A stretch of 64,000 bases of DNA from Streptomyces sp. R302 (GTDB taxonomy: Bacteria; Actinomycetota; Actinomycetes; Streptomycetales; Streptomycetaceae), in NCBI RefSeq assembly GCF_012927245.1, contig NZ_JABBGE010000009.1, positions 62,001-126,000 on the forward strand, written 5' to 3'. The position numbers and the translations under genes were made by a program. This document shows, in pieces, positions 1-7,552 of the stretch (position 1 is its first letter; each line of letters starts with the position of its first letter). The notes below the pieces were generated by a model. That model was not told the DNA's origin, made no database searches, and worked only from the letters and a program-made list of their open reading frames with translations.

Positions 1-473
1 TCGACACCCGCCGGCACGACTTCCACGTGGCCGTGGAGAACTGGGGCCACGACTTCAACATCGGGTCCGTGGTGCGCACCGCCAACGCCTTCCTGGCCAA
101 GGAGGTGCACATCGTGGGGCGCCGCCGCTGGAACCGGCGCGGCGCCATGGTCACCGACCGCTACCAGCACGTGCGGCACCACCCCGACACCGAGGCGCTC
201 ACCGCCTGGGCGGCGGCCGAGGACCTGCCGATCATCGGCATCGACAACCTGCCGGGCTCGGTGCCGCTGGAGCGGACCGTGCTGCCCCGCCGCTGTGTGC
301 TGCTCTTCGGGCAGGAGGGGCCCGGGCTGACCGAGGAGGCCCGCCGCCATGTGGCGAAGGTCTGCTCGATCGCCCAGTTCGGCTCCACCCGGTCGATCAA
401 CGCCGGGGCGGCCGCCGCGATCGCCATGCACGCCTGGATCCAGCGCTACGCCGACGTGCCGGCCCCCGAGTAG
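1..473 (+). CDS. SpoU/TrmH-family RNA 2'-O-ribose methyltransferase, 5' truncated by window edge
   Basis: The reading frame is open from base 3, so the true start lies outside the window; a GTG at 27 is internal because the frame upstream already encodes conserved sequence (DTRRHDFHVAVENW). The SPOUT signatures are visible: motif 1 around NIGSVVRTANAF, motif 2 LLFGQEGPGL, and the knot motif QFGSTRSINAGAAAAIAMHAW close to the C-terminus. Family members form dimers with a trefoil knot that binds S-adenosylmethionine and methylate a ribose 2'-OH in rRNA or tRNA. The exact RNA target cannot be read from the sequence. The gene ends at a TAG just before a hairpin shared with the convergent paaN. 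Confidence 0.9.
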   Translation, partial: DTRRHDFHVAVENWGHDFNIGSVVRTANAFLAKEVHIVGRRRWNRRGAMVTDRYQHVRHHPDTEALTAWAAAEDLPIIGIDNLPGSVPLERTVLPRRCVLLFGQEGPGLTEEARRHVAKVCSIAQFGSTRSINAGAAAAIAMHAWIQRYADVPAPE

Positions 474-477
474 GGAC

Positions 478-526
478 CGGCACACCGGACCGGTGTGCCG
501 CTCCGGTGTGCCGGTCCGGTGTGCCG
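478..526. terminator. Convergent terminator hairpin with three tandem copies of one arm
   Basis: CGGCACACCG (478-487) pairs perfectly with CGGTGTGCCG (491-500) across a 3-base loop. The right arm recurs twice more as CCGGTGTGCCG at 503-513 and 516-526, giving three direct copies at 13-base spacing. It lies between the convergent methyltransferase and paaN stop codons, so it can serve both strands. Confidence 0.7.
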
Positions 527-534
527 GATCAGGA

Positions 535-2232
535 TCAGGCCTGGCGGCGCACCTCGACCACCCGGAAGCGGTTGGAGACGAAGGCGCCGTCGCACAGCGC
601 CGCGTTCGCCGCCGGGTTGCCGCCCGAGCCGTGGAAGTCGGAGAAGGCGGCCGTCTGGTTCACGTACACCCCGCCCGTCAGGTTGAGCGAGAGCTGCGCC
701 GACTCGTCGAGGCAGATCTCCTCGACGGCCCGCTCGGTGTCGGCGTCGGTCGTGTACGCGCCGACCGTCATCGCGCCCTTGTCGCGGATCGTGCGCCGGA
801 GCAGCTCCAGTCCGTCGGCCGTGGAGTCGACCGAGACCGCGAAGGAGACCGGGCCGAAGCACTCGGAGAGGTACGCGGCCTCCGCGTCCGGCTTGGAGCC
901 GTCCAGCTTGACCATGACGGGGGTGCGGACGACCGCCTCCGGGAAGTCCGGGTTGGCGACCTCGCGGGAGGCCAGGGCGACCTCGCCGAGGCCGGCGGCC
1001 GCCTCCAGGCGGGCCTTCACGTCCGGGTTCACCAGGGCGCCGAGCAGGGCGTTGGCCCGGGCGTCGTCGCCGAGGAGGCCGCCGACCGAGGCGGCCAGGT
1101 CGGCCACCACCTCGTCGTAGGACTTGGGACCCTGGTCGGTGGCGATGCCGTCGCGGGGGATCAGCAGGTTCTGCGGGGTGGTGCACATCTGGCCGCTGTA
1201 CAGGGACAGCGAGAACGCCAGGTTGGACAGCATGCCCTTGTAGTCGTCGGTGGAGTCGATCAGCACGGTGTTGACGCCGGCCTTCTCCGTGTAGACCTGC
1301 GCCTGGCGGGCGTTGGCCTCCAGCCAGTCGCCGAACCCGGTGGAGCCGGTGTAGTCGATGATCCGGATCTCCGGGCGGACCGCGAGGGTCTTGGCGATGC
1401 CCTCGCCCGGACGCTCGGCGGCCAGCGCCACCAGGTTCGGGTCGAAGCCGGACTCGGCGAGGACCTCGCGGGCGACCTTCACGGTCAGCGCCAGCGGGAG
1501 GACCGCGCGCGGGTGGGGCTTCACCAGGACCGCGTTCCCCGTCGCGAGGGAGGCGAAGAGGCCCGGGTAGCCGTTCCACGTCGGGAAGGTGTTGCAGCCG
1601 ATGACCAGGGCGACGCCGCGGCCGACCGGGGTGAACTCCTTGGACAGCTCCAGCGGGTCCCGCTTGCCCTGCGGCTTGGACCAGGCGGCCCGGCCCGCGG
1701 GGGTGCGGGTCTGCTCCTCGTACGCGTACGCCACCGCCTCCAGGCCGCGGTCCTGCGCGTGCGGGCCGCCGGCCTGGAACGCCATCATGAACGCCTGGCC
1801 GCTGGTGTGCATGACCGCGTGGGCGAACTCGTGGGTGCGGGCCGAGATCCGGGCCAGGATCTCCAGGCAGACCAGGGCGCGCGTCTCCGGTCCGGCGTCG
1901 CGCCAGGCGGGCAGGCCGGCGCGCATCGCGGGCAGCAGGACGTCGATGTCCGCGTGCGGGTACTCGATGCCGAGCGCGGGGCCGTACGGCGAGATCTCGC
2001 CGCCGGTCCAGCCGTCGGTGCCCGGCTGGTCGAGGTCGAAGCGGCCGTTCAGCACCGCCTCGTGGGCGGCGAGGCCGGCGGCGGCGTCCAGGGAGCCGTC
2101 CGCCCCGTAGGCCTTCGGGTGCTCCGGGTACGGCGACCAGTAGGCGCGGGTGCGGATGGTGGCGAGGGCCTGATCGAGTGTGGACCGGTGCTTCTCGGCC
2201 AGAACGTCGGTGGTCGGCTGGGCGGTGGCCAT
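535..2232 (-). CDS. paaN: Phenylacetic acid degradation protein PaaN (aldehyde dehydrogenase family)
   Basis: A 565-residue aldehyde-dehydrogenase-fold protein starting at ATG 2232 (MATAQPTTDVLAEKH). The NAD-binding GSTGF motif is near residues 296-300, the general-base glutamate is probably in VYTEKAG near 316, and the nucleophile is Cys350 in SGQMCTTPQN. Length and motifs match the actinobacterial PaaN type, which lacks the hydratase domain of PaaZ. In the phenylacetate pathway such enzymes oxidise the ring-opened semialdehyde CoA thioester. No ring-epoxidase genes (paaABCDE) are in the window, so here it may serve another CoA-linked aldehyde. It is divergent from the 3-hydroxyacyl-CoA dehydrogenase gene, and the shared promoter carries an inverted repeat typical of TetR regulators. 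Confidence 0.88.
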   Translation of the reverse strand: MATAQPTTDVLAEKHRSTLDQALATIRTRAYWSPYPEHPKAYGADGSLDAAAGLAAHEAVLNGRFDLDQPGTDGWTGGEISPYGPALGIEYPHADIDVLLPAMRAGLPAWRDAGPETRALVCLEILARISARTHEFAHAVMHTSGQAFMMAFQAGGPHAQDRGLEAVAYAYEEQTRTPAGRAAWSKPQGKRDPLELSKEFTPVGRGVALVIGCNTFPTWNGYPGLFASLATGNAVLVKPHPRAVLPLALTVKVAREVLAESGFDPNLVALAAERPGEGIAKTLAVRPEIRIIDYTGSTGFGDWLEANARQAQVYTEKAGVNTVLIDSTDDYKGMLSNLAFSLSLYSGQMCTTPQNLLIPRDGIATDQGPKSYDEVVADLAASVGGLLGDDARANALLGALVNPDVKARLEAAAGLGEVALASREVANPDFPEAVVRTPVMVKLDGSKPDAEAAYLSECFGPVSFAVSVDSTADGLELLRRTIRDKGAMTVGAYTTDADTERAVEEICLDESAQLSLNLTGGVYVNQTAAFSDFHGSGGNPAANAALCDGAFVSNRFRVVEVRRQA

Positions 2233-2287
2233 GGATGGACCAACTCCTCGTCGAGCTGGGCAGGGAGACACGTACGGAGTTAGAGTA

Positions 2288-2301
2288 ACCGAACGATCGG
2301 T
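2288..2301. promoter_or_regulatory. TetR-type operator dyad ACCGA-N4-TCGGT (paaN/dehydrogenase divergent promoter)
   Basis: The sequence ACCGAACGATCGGT has perfect 5-base arms and lies between the divergent paaN (start 2232) and dehydrogenase (start 2417) genes. The same 14-mer with one base changed in the central spacer occurs at 5285-5298 before the 2-oxoacid dehydrogenase operon. The nearby TetR-family gene (3916-4506) is the obvious candidate binder. Confidence 0.7.
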
Positions 2302-2325
2302 CGGGACAAGGGGGTCCATCGATCC

Positions 2326-2334
2326 TGTGGAAAA
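2326..2334 (-). promoter_or_regulatory. DnaA-box-like sequence
   Basis: On the minus strand this reads TTTTCCACA, one base from the Streptomyces DnaA-box consensus TTGTCCACA. A single imperfect 9-mer can occur by chance, but it sits 24 bases from the TetR dyad, and a better DnaA pair accompanies the second TetR dyad. Confidence 0.35.
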
Positions 2335-2416
2335 CCCATCGGGGAGGATCACTCCTATGAGCGCCGGCAGCGAAGCGGACGTGCGTGCCAACGGGACCGT
2401 CAAGGGGAGCGCCACC

Positions 2417-3919
2417 ATGAACGAGGCAATCGGGGTGGACCGGACGGTCGCCGTCGTCGGCACCGGCACCATGGGCCAGGGGATCGCCCAGGTGGCGCTG
2501 GCCGCCGGCCATTCCGTACGGCTCCACGACAGCGCCCCCGGCCGTGCCGCCGAGGCCGTCGCCGCGATCGGTGCCCGCCTGGACCGGCTCGTCGAGAAGG
2601 GGCGGATGACCGCCGCCGACCGCGAGGCCGCCGCCGGCCGGCTGCACGCCGCCGCGGACCTCGCCGAGCTCGCCGACGCGGCCCTCGTGGTCGAGGCGAT
2701 CGTCGAGGACCTGGCGGTCAAGCAGCGGCTCTTCGCCGACCTGGAGGCAGTCGTCGCCGACGACGCCCTCCTCGCCACCAACACCTCCTCGCTCTCCGTC
2801 ACCGCCATCGCCGGAGGCCTGCGGCTGCCCGGCCGCTTCGTCGGCCTGCACTTCTTCAACCCGGCGCCGCTGCTCCCCCTCGTCGAGGTCGTCCGCGGCT
2901 TCGCGAGCGACGAGACCGCCGCCACGCGCGCGTACGAGACGGTGAAGGCCTGGGGGAAGACGCCGGTGCGCTGCGCCGACACCCCCGGCTTCATCGTCAA
3001 CCGGATCGCCCGGCCCTTCTACGCGGAGGCCTTCCGCGTGTACGAGGAGGGCGGCGCCGACCCGGCCACGATCGACGCGGTGCTGCGCGAGTCCGGCGGC
3101 TTCCGGATGGGCCCCTTCGAGCTGACCGACCTGATCGGGCAGGACGTCAACGAGGCCGTGACCCGCTCCGTGTGGGACTCCTTCTTCCAGGACCCGAAGT
3201 TCACGCCCTCGCTCGCCCAGCGCAGGCTGGTCGAGTCGGGGCGGCTCGGCCGGAAGTCGGGCCACGGCTGGTACCCGTACGCGGAGGGCGCGGAGCGGCC
3301 CGAGCCGCACACCGCGCCGCCCGCGAAGGCGCCGGAGCGGATCGCCGTCCACGGCGACCTCGGACCGGCCCAGGCGCTGGTGGGGCTCTTCGAGGAGGCG
3401 GGGATCCGCGTGGAGCGCGAGGAGGGCGACGGCCGCGTCGTGCTGCCGAGCGGCGCCGAGCTCCACCTCGCGGACGGCGAGACCTCCTTCCAGTACCAGA
3501 AGGAGATCGTCTACTTCGACCTCGCGCTCGACTACGCCGCCGCAGGACGGATCGCGCTGTCGGCCCAGGAGGGCATCGCGCCCGAGGTCCTCGGCGAGGC
3601 GGTCGGGCTCTTCCAGGCGCTCGGCAAGCAGGTCTCCGTCATCGGGGACGTCCCCGGCATGATCGTGGCCCGGACGGTCGCGATGCTCGTCGACCTCGCC
3701 GCCGACGCCGTCGACCGCGGCGTCGCCACGGCGGAGGACATCGACACGGCGATGCGGCTCGGGGTCAACTATCCGGCCGGACCCCTGGAATGGGGGGCGA
3801 GGCTCGGCCACCGGCGGGCGGCGATGCTGCTGGACGAACTGCACGACCGGTACCCGACGGGCCGGTACGCGCCGTGCCTCGGCCTCGCGCGCCGGGCCTA
3901 CGCCGAGGAGGAGCGATGA
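2417..3919 (+). CDS. 3-hydroxyacyl-CoA dehydrogenase (PaaH/HbdA-like)
   Basis: The product (about 500 residues) oxidises 3-hydroxyacyl-CoA to 3-oxoacyl-CoA with NAD+. The N-terminal Rossmann motif VGTGTMGQGIAQ, the substrate/NAD segment with NTSSLSVTAIA and GLHFFNPAPLLPLVEVV, and the helical 3HCDH domain are clear. A second 3HCDH-like domain follows at the C-terminus (RLGVNYPAGPLEW), as in PaaH-type proteins. Two start codons are plausible: ATG 2417 (preceded by AAGGGGAG) gives a start just before the Rossmann strand and is preferred, while ATG 2357 (GGGGAGGA, 8-base spacing) would add 20 low-complexity residues. The stop overlaps the TetR gene by 4 bases (ATGA), so the two are translationally coupled. 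Neighbour paaN suggests phenylacetate or related acyl-CoA degradation. Confidence 0.88.
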   Translation: MNEAIGVDRTVAVVGTGTMGQGIAQVALAAGHSVRLHDSAPGRAAEAVAAIGARLDRLVEKGRMTAADREAAAGRLHAAADLAELADAALVVEAIVEDLAVKQRLFADLEAVVADDALLATNTSSLSVTAIAGGLRLPGRFVGLHFFNPAPLLPLVEVVRGFASDETAATRAYETVKAWGKTPVRCADTPGFIVNRIARPFYAEAFRVYEEGGADPATIDAVLRESGGFRMGPFELTDLIGQDVNEAVTRSVWDSFFQDPKFTPSLAQRRLVESGRLGRKSGHGWYPYAEGAERPEPHTAPPAKAPERIAVHGDLGPAQALVGLFEEAGIRVEREEGDGRVVLPSGAELHLADGETSFQYQKEIVYFDLALDYAAAGRIALSAQEGIAPEVLGEAVGLFQALGKQVSVIGDVPGMIVARTVAMLVDLAADAVDRGVATAEDIDTAMRLGVNYPAGPLEWGARLGHRRAAMLLDELHDRYPTGRYAPCLGLARRAYAEEER

Positions 3920-4506
3920 CCACCGCCAGACGCGACACCTACACCCCCGAGACGCTGCTCTCGGTCGCGGTGCGGGTCTTCAACGAGCGCGGCTACGACG
4001 GCACCTCCATGGAGCACCTGTCCAAGGCCGCCGGGATCTCCAAGTCCTCGATCTACCACCACGTGGCGGGCAAGGAGGAGCTGCTGCGGCGGGCGGTCAG
4101 CCGGGCGCTCGACGGGCTCTTCTCGGTCCTGGAGGAGCCGGGCGCGGTGCGCGGGCGGGCGGTGGAGCGGGTCGAGTACGTGACCCGGCGGACCGTCGAG
4201 GTGCTGATAGCGGAGCTGCCGTACGTGACGCTGCTTCTGCGGGTGCGGGGCAACACCGCGACCGAGCGGTGGGCGATGGAGCGGCGCCGCGAGTTCGACC
4301 ACCGGGTGGCCGAGCTGCTCGGGGCGGCCGCCGCCGAGGGCGACCTGCGGTCCGACGTGGACATCCGGCTCGCGACCCGGCTCCTCTTCGGCATGATCAA
4401 CTCGCTGGTGGAGTGGTACCGGCCGCATCCGGACCAGACGGAGCGCGACCAGCTCGCCGAGACCGTCGCCCACCTCGCCTTCGACGGGCTGCGGAAGGCC
4501 CGCTGA
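3916..4506 (+). CDS. TetR/AcrR family transcriptional regulator (possible PaaR-type)
   Basis: A 196-residue TetR-family protein. The N-terminal helix-turn-helix is unmistakable (residues ~10-55: TLLSVAVRVFNERGYDGTSM, then AGISKSSIYHHVAGKEELL). The C-terminal ligand domain contains ELPYVTLLLRVRGNT and FGMINSLVEWYRP, like regulators of fatty-acid or phenylacetyl-CoA catabolism that respond to acyl-CoA thioesters. Its start overlaps the dehydrogenase stop. Inference: it represses its own operon, paaN and the 2-oxoacid dehydrogenase operon through the ACCGAACRATCGGT dyads at 2288 and 5285. The ligand is unknown. Confidence 0.9.
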   Translation: MTTARRDTYTPETLLSVAVRVFNERGYDGTSMEHLSKAAGISKSSIYHHVAGKEELLRRAVSRALDGLFSVLEEPGAVRGRAVERVEYVTRRTVEVLIAELPYVTLLLRVRGNTATERWAMERRREFDHRVAELLGAAAAEGDLRSDVDIRLATRLLFGMINSLVEWYRPHPDQTERDQLAETVAHLAFDGLRKAR

Positions 4507-4568
4507 GGGCGCCCCGGAAGGCGTGTAGGAGGGTCCCGGAGCGGCGTAGGGGCTCTGGAAGACGTACG

Positions 4569-4599
4569 AGAGGGCCCCGGATCCGTTCCGGGGCCCTCT
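4569..4599. terminator. Intrinsic hairpin terminator between convergent TetR and Lrp genes
   Basis: AGAGGGCCCCGGA (4569-4581) pairs perfectly with TCCGGGGCCCTCT (4587-4599) around a 5-base loop. It sits between the TetR stop (4506) and the Lrp/AsnC stop (4617) and can act in both directions. As is usual in Streptomyces, no strong T tract follows. Confidence 0.85.
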
Positions 4600-4616
4600 G
4601 GCGTGTTCGTGGGGCG

Positions 4617-5183
4617 TCAGGGCCTCGGGTCGGCGTTCAGGTCCATCTCGTCGAAGACCAGCAGGGTGCGGGTGGACAGGACCTCCGGGATGGCCTGGAG
4701 GCGGGTGAGGACCAGTTCGCGCAGGGTCCTGTTGTCCGGGGTGTGGACCAGCAGCAGGACGTCGAAGTCTCCGCTGACCAGCGCGATGTGCGCGGCGCCC
4801 GGGAGCGCCTTGAGCTGCTCGCGGACCGTGCGCCAGGAGTTCTGGACGATCTTGAGCGTGATGTAGGCGGAGGCGCCGTGGCCGGCCCGCTCGTGGTTGA
4901 CGCGGGCGCTGAAGCCGCGGATCACGCCGTCGTCGATGAGCCGGTTGATCCGCGCGTACGCGTTGGCCCGGGAGACGTGCACCCGCTCGGCCACGGAGCG
5001 CACCGAGGCGCGGCCGTCCGTCTGGAGCAGCCGCAGGATGTCCCGGTCTATCGCGTCCAGCGGGCGCGCCGGGGCGGCGTGCGCCGGCGTGTCCGAGGGG
5101 GCGCTCAGCTCCTCGGCCGTCCCGTCCCCCGCCGACTCGTCCGGGGCGCCGCCCCGGGTGACGGCCATTTGTTCATCCGCCAT
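4617..5183 (-). CDS. bkdR: Lrp/AsnC family transcriptional regulator (BkdR-like)
   Basis: A 188-residue Lrp/AsnC protein. After a disordered acidic/Ala-rich N-terminus (~45 residues), the winged helix-turn-helix spans about 47-100 (LDAIDRDILRLLQTDGRAS, then ERVHVSRANAYARINRLIDDG), followed by the RAM ligand-binding domain (ITLKIVQNSWRTV, VSGDFDVLLLVHT). It is divergent from the 2-oxoacid dehydrogenase operon. In Streptomyces and Pseudomonas, Lrp-type BkdR proteins control branched-chain keto-acid dehydrogenase genes, so this is the natural local regulator; the symbol is given on that context. Start ATG 5183 is preceded by GGAGAG on its strand. Its N-terminal tail is longer than in minimal family members. 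Confidence 0.88.
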   Translation of the reverse strand: MADEQMAVTRGGAPDESAGDGTAEELSAPSDTPAHAAPARPLDAIDRDILRLLQTDGRASVRSVAERVHVSRANAYARINRLIDDGVIRGFSARVNHERAGHGASAYITLKIVQNSWRTVREQLKALPGAAHIALVSGDFDVLLLVHTPDNRTLRELVLTRLQAIPEVLSTRTLLVFDEMDLNADPRP

Positions 5184-5228
5184 GTGCCCCCGCCTCTCTC
5201 CGGTGGACGACCTGCCTCTATCCCAGGC

Positions 5229-5250
5229 TGTGGAGAACCGTTTGTCCACA
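5229..5250. promoter_or_regulatory. Pair of inverted DnaA-box-like sequences in bkd promoter region
   Basis: TTGTCCACA at 5242-5250 equals the Streptomyces DnaA-box consensus. On the opposite strand 5229-5237 reads TTCTCCACA (one mismatch). Together they form an inverted repeat CTGTGGA-N10-TCCACAG (5228-5251). The second copy overlaps a possible -35 (TTGTCC) with TAGCCA 18 bases downstream. The dyad could also be an Lrp-type operator. Confidence 0.5.
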
Positions 5251-5284
5251 GGCTGGAGGTGCCTGTAGCCAAAATGCCTCCACG

Positions 5285-5298
5285 ACCGAACAATCGGT
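5285..5298. promoter_or_regulatory. TetR-type operator dyad ACCGA-N4-TCGGT (bkd operon 1)
   Basis: ACCGAACAATCGGT matches the dyad at 2288-2301 except for one base in the central spacer. It lies about 70-85 bases upstream of the E1-alpha start, downstream of the probable promoter, where a bound repressor would block transcription. Confidence 0.7.
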
Positions 5299-5369
5299 AG
5301 GTGAGGCGCGCCACACCCGCGCCACCCGCCTTCGGGTCTTATGCCCGCTCCCACGAGGAGGTGGACTCG

Positions 5370-6521
5370 TTGCAACAGCGCAGTTCGACAGTCCAGGAGC
5401 CGCTCGCCGAGACGGCCTACCGGCCCACGCCGCCGCCCGCCTGGCGGCCGCGGACCGATCCCGCCCCGCTGCTGCCCGACGCCGAGCCGCTGCGCGTGCT
5501 CGGCACCGACGCGGTGGCCGACGCCGACCCCGCGCTGCTGCGCCGGCTCTACGCGGAGCTGGTCCGCGGCCGCCGGTACAACGCCCAGGCGACCGCCCTG
5601 ACCAAGCAGGGCCGGCTCGCGGTCTACCCGTCCACGACCGGCCAAGAGGCGTGCGAGGTCGCCGCCGCCCTCGCCCTGGAGGAGCGGGACTGGCTCTTCC
5701 CGTCGTACCGGGACACCCTCGCGGCCGTCGCCCGCGGCCTCGACCCCGTGCAGGCGCTGACCCTGCTGCGCGGCGACTGGCACACCGGCTACGACCCGCG
5801 CGAGCACCGCGTGGCGCCGCTGTGCACCCCGCTCGCCACCCAGCTGCCGCACGCCGTGGGCCTCGCCCACGCGGCCCGCCTCAAGGGCGACGACGTGGTC
5901 GCGCTCGCCATGGTCGGCGACGGCGGCACCAGCGAGGGCGACTTCCACGAGGCGCTGAACTTCGCCGCCGTCTGGCAGGCGCCGGTGGTCTTCTTCGTGC
6001 AGAACAACGGCTTCGCGATCTCCGTGCCGCTCGCCAAGCAGACCGCCGCCCCCTCCCTCGCCCACAAGGCCGTCGGCTACGGCATGCCGGGCCGCCTGGT
6101 CGACGGCAACGACGTGGTCGCCGTGCACCAGGTGCTCACCGAGGCCGTGGCACGCGCGCGTCGCGGCGGCGGCCCGACCCTCGTGGAGGCCATCACCTAC
6201 CGGATCGACGCCCACACCAACGCCGACGACGCCACCCGCTACCGCGCGGAGGGCGAGGTCGAGGCCTGGCGTGCGCACGACCCGGTGCTGCTCCTGGAGC
6301 GCGAGCTGACCGAGCGCGGTCTGCTCGACGAGGACGGCCGCCGCGCCGCGGCCGAGGCCGCCGAGACGATGGCGGCGGAGCTGCGCGAGCGGATGAACGC
6401 CGACCCGGTGCTCGACCCGATGGACCTCTTCACCCACGTCTACGCCGAGCAGACCGCGCAGCTGCGCGAGCAGGCGGCGCAGCTGCGGGCCGAACTCGAA
6501 GCGGAGGGCGAGAGCCGATGA
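5370..6521 (+). CDS. bkdA: Branched-chain 2-oxoacid dehydrogenase E1 component, alpha subunit (first operon)
   Basis: Thiamine-diphosphate-dependent E1 alpha subunit, about 383 residues. The ThDP motif runs from VGDGGTSEGDFHEALNF to FFVQNNGFAIS, and the region VYPSTTGQEACEVAAALAL aligns with the active-site entrance of the family. The enzyme decarboxylates 2-oxoacids from valine, leucine and isoleucine and passes the acyl group to E2, supplying branched starter acyl-CoAs. The preferred start is TTG 5370, 7 bases after AGGAGGT; GTG 5361 would overlap that ribosome-binding site. The stop overlaps the E1-beta start (ATGA). A pyruvate-type E1 cannot be fully excluded from sequence alone, but the divergent Lrp regulator and E2 partner favour branched substrates. 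It is paralogous to 25890-27071. Confidence 0.88.
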   Translation: MQQRSSTVQEPLAETAYRPTPPPAWRPRTDPAPLLPDAEPLRVLGTDAVADADPALLRRLYAELVRGRRYNAQATALTKQGRLAVYPSTTGQEACEVAAALALEERDWLFPSYRDTLAAVARGLDPVQALTLLRGDWHTGYDPREHRVAPLCTPLATQLPHAVGLAHAARLKGDDVVALAMVGDGGTSEGDFHEALNFAAVWQAPVVFFVQNNGFAISVPLAKQTAAPSLAHKAVGYGMPGRLVDGNDVVAVHQVLTEAVARARRGGGPTLVEAITYRIDAHTNADDATRYRAEGEVEAWRAHDPVLLLERELTERGLLDEDGRRAAAEAAETMAAELRERMNADPVLDPMDLFTHVYAEQTAQLREQAAQLRAELEAEGESR

Positions 6522-7552
6522 CGACGGCGACGACCGGCGCGGCCGCCAAGGCGGCGGGCCGGACCAAGCCGGCCACGATGGCGCAGGCGCTCCAGCGCGC
6601 CATGCGCGACGCGATGGCCGAGGACTCGACCGTCCATGTGATGGGCGAGGACGTCGGCACCCTCGGCGGGGTCTTCCGGGTCACCGACGGGCTCGCCAAG
6701 GAGTTCGGCGAGGACCGCTGCACGGACACGCCGCTGGCCGAGGCGGGCATCCTCGGCACCGCCGTCGGCATGGCCATGTACGGCCTGCGGCCGGTGGTCG
6801 AGATGCAGTTCGACGCGTTCGCCTACCCGGCGTTCGAGCAGCTCGTCTCGCACGTGGCGAAGATGCGCAACCGCACGCGCGGCGCGATGCCGATGCCGAT
6901 GGTCATCCGGGTGCCGTACGGCGGCGGGATCGGCGGCGTCGAGCACCACAGCGACTCCTCCGAGATCTACTACATGGCCACCCCCGGCCTGCACGTGGTC
7001 ACCCCGGCGACCGTCGAGGACGCCTACGGCCTGCTGCGGGCGGCGATCGCCTCCGACGACCCGGTCGTCTTCCTGGAGCCCAAGCGGCTCTACTGGTCGA
7101 AGTCCGACTGGTCGCCCGAGGCCCCCGCGCGCGTGGAGCCCATCGGCAAGGCCGTCGTCCGCCGGCCCGGCACCAGCGCCACCCTGATCACCTACGGCCC
7201 CTCGCTGCCGGTCTGCCTGGAGGCGGCCGAGGCGGCCACCGCCGAGGGCTGGGACCTGGAGGTCGTCGACCTCCGCTCGCTCGTGCCCTTCGACGACGAG
7301 ACCGTCGCCGCGTCGGTGCGGCGCACCGGCCGCGCGGTCGTGGTCCACGAGTCCGGCGGCTTCGCCGGCCCCGGCGCGGAGATCGCCGCCCGGGTCACCG
7401 AGCGCTGCTTCCACCACCTGGAGGCGCCGGTGCTGCGGGTCGCGGGCTTCGACCTCCCCTACCCGCCGCCGATGCTGGAGCGGCACCACCTGCCGGGCGT
7501 CGACCGGGTCCTGGACGCGGTCGCCCGCCTCCAGTGGGAGGCGGGGAACTGA
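6518..7552 (+). CDS. bkdB: Branched-chain 2-oxoacid dehydrogenase E1 component, beta subunit (first operon)
   Basis: A 344-residue transketolase-fold beta subunit. Family signatures include MGEDVGTLGGVFRVTDGL, DTPLAEAGILGTAVGMAMYGLRPVVEMQF, RVPYGGGIGGVEHHSDSSE and the C-terminal domain VVHESGGFAGPGAEIAARVTE. It pairs with the alpha subunit to form the alpha2beta2 E1 heterotetramer and contributes part of the ThDP site. Its ATG overlaps the alpha stop and its stop overlaps the E2 start (TGATG), indicating a tightly coupled operon. An N-terminal extension of about 20 Ala/Thr/Lys residues is not shared with the second operon paralogue (27074-28054). Confidence 0.9.
   Translation: MTTATTGAAAKAAGRTKPATMAQALQRAMRDAMAEDSTVHVMGEDVGTLGGVFRVTDGLAKEFGEDRCTDTPLAEAGILGTAVGMAMYGLRPVVEMQFDAFAYPAFEQLVSHVAKMRNRTRGAMPMPMVIRVPYGGGIGGVEHHSDSSEIYYMATPGLHVVTPATVEDAYGLLRAAIASDDPVVFLEPKRLYWSKSDWSPEAPARVEPIGKAVVRRPGTSATLITYGPSLPVCLEAAEAATAEGWDLEVVDLRSLVPFDDETVAASVRRTGRAVVVHESGGFAGPGAEIAARVTERCFHHLEAPVLRVAGFDLPYPPPMLERHHLPGVDRVLDAVARLQWEAGN

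Noticed and set aside
2180..2416. Extended N-terminus of the 3-hydroxyacyl-CoA dehydrogenase from 2180
   Set aside because: The in-frame upstream sequence overlaps the divergent paaN start and the operator region; the Rossmann fold begins shortly after ATG 2417.
446..3844. A very long open frame on the minus strand through paaN and the dehydrogenase genes
   Set aside because: It runs antisense to, or in the wrong frame of, two genes with clear catalytic motifs; its translation is Arg/Pro/Gly-rich without conserved sequence, the usual shadow of very high GC3 coding DNA.
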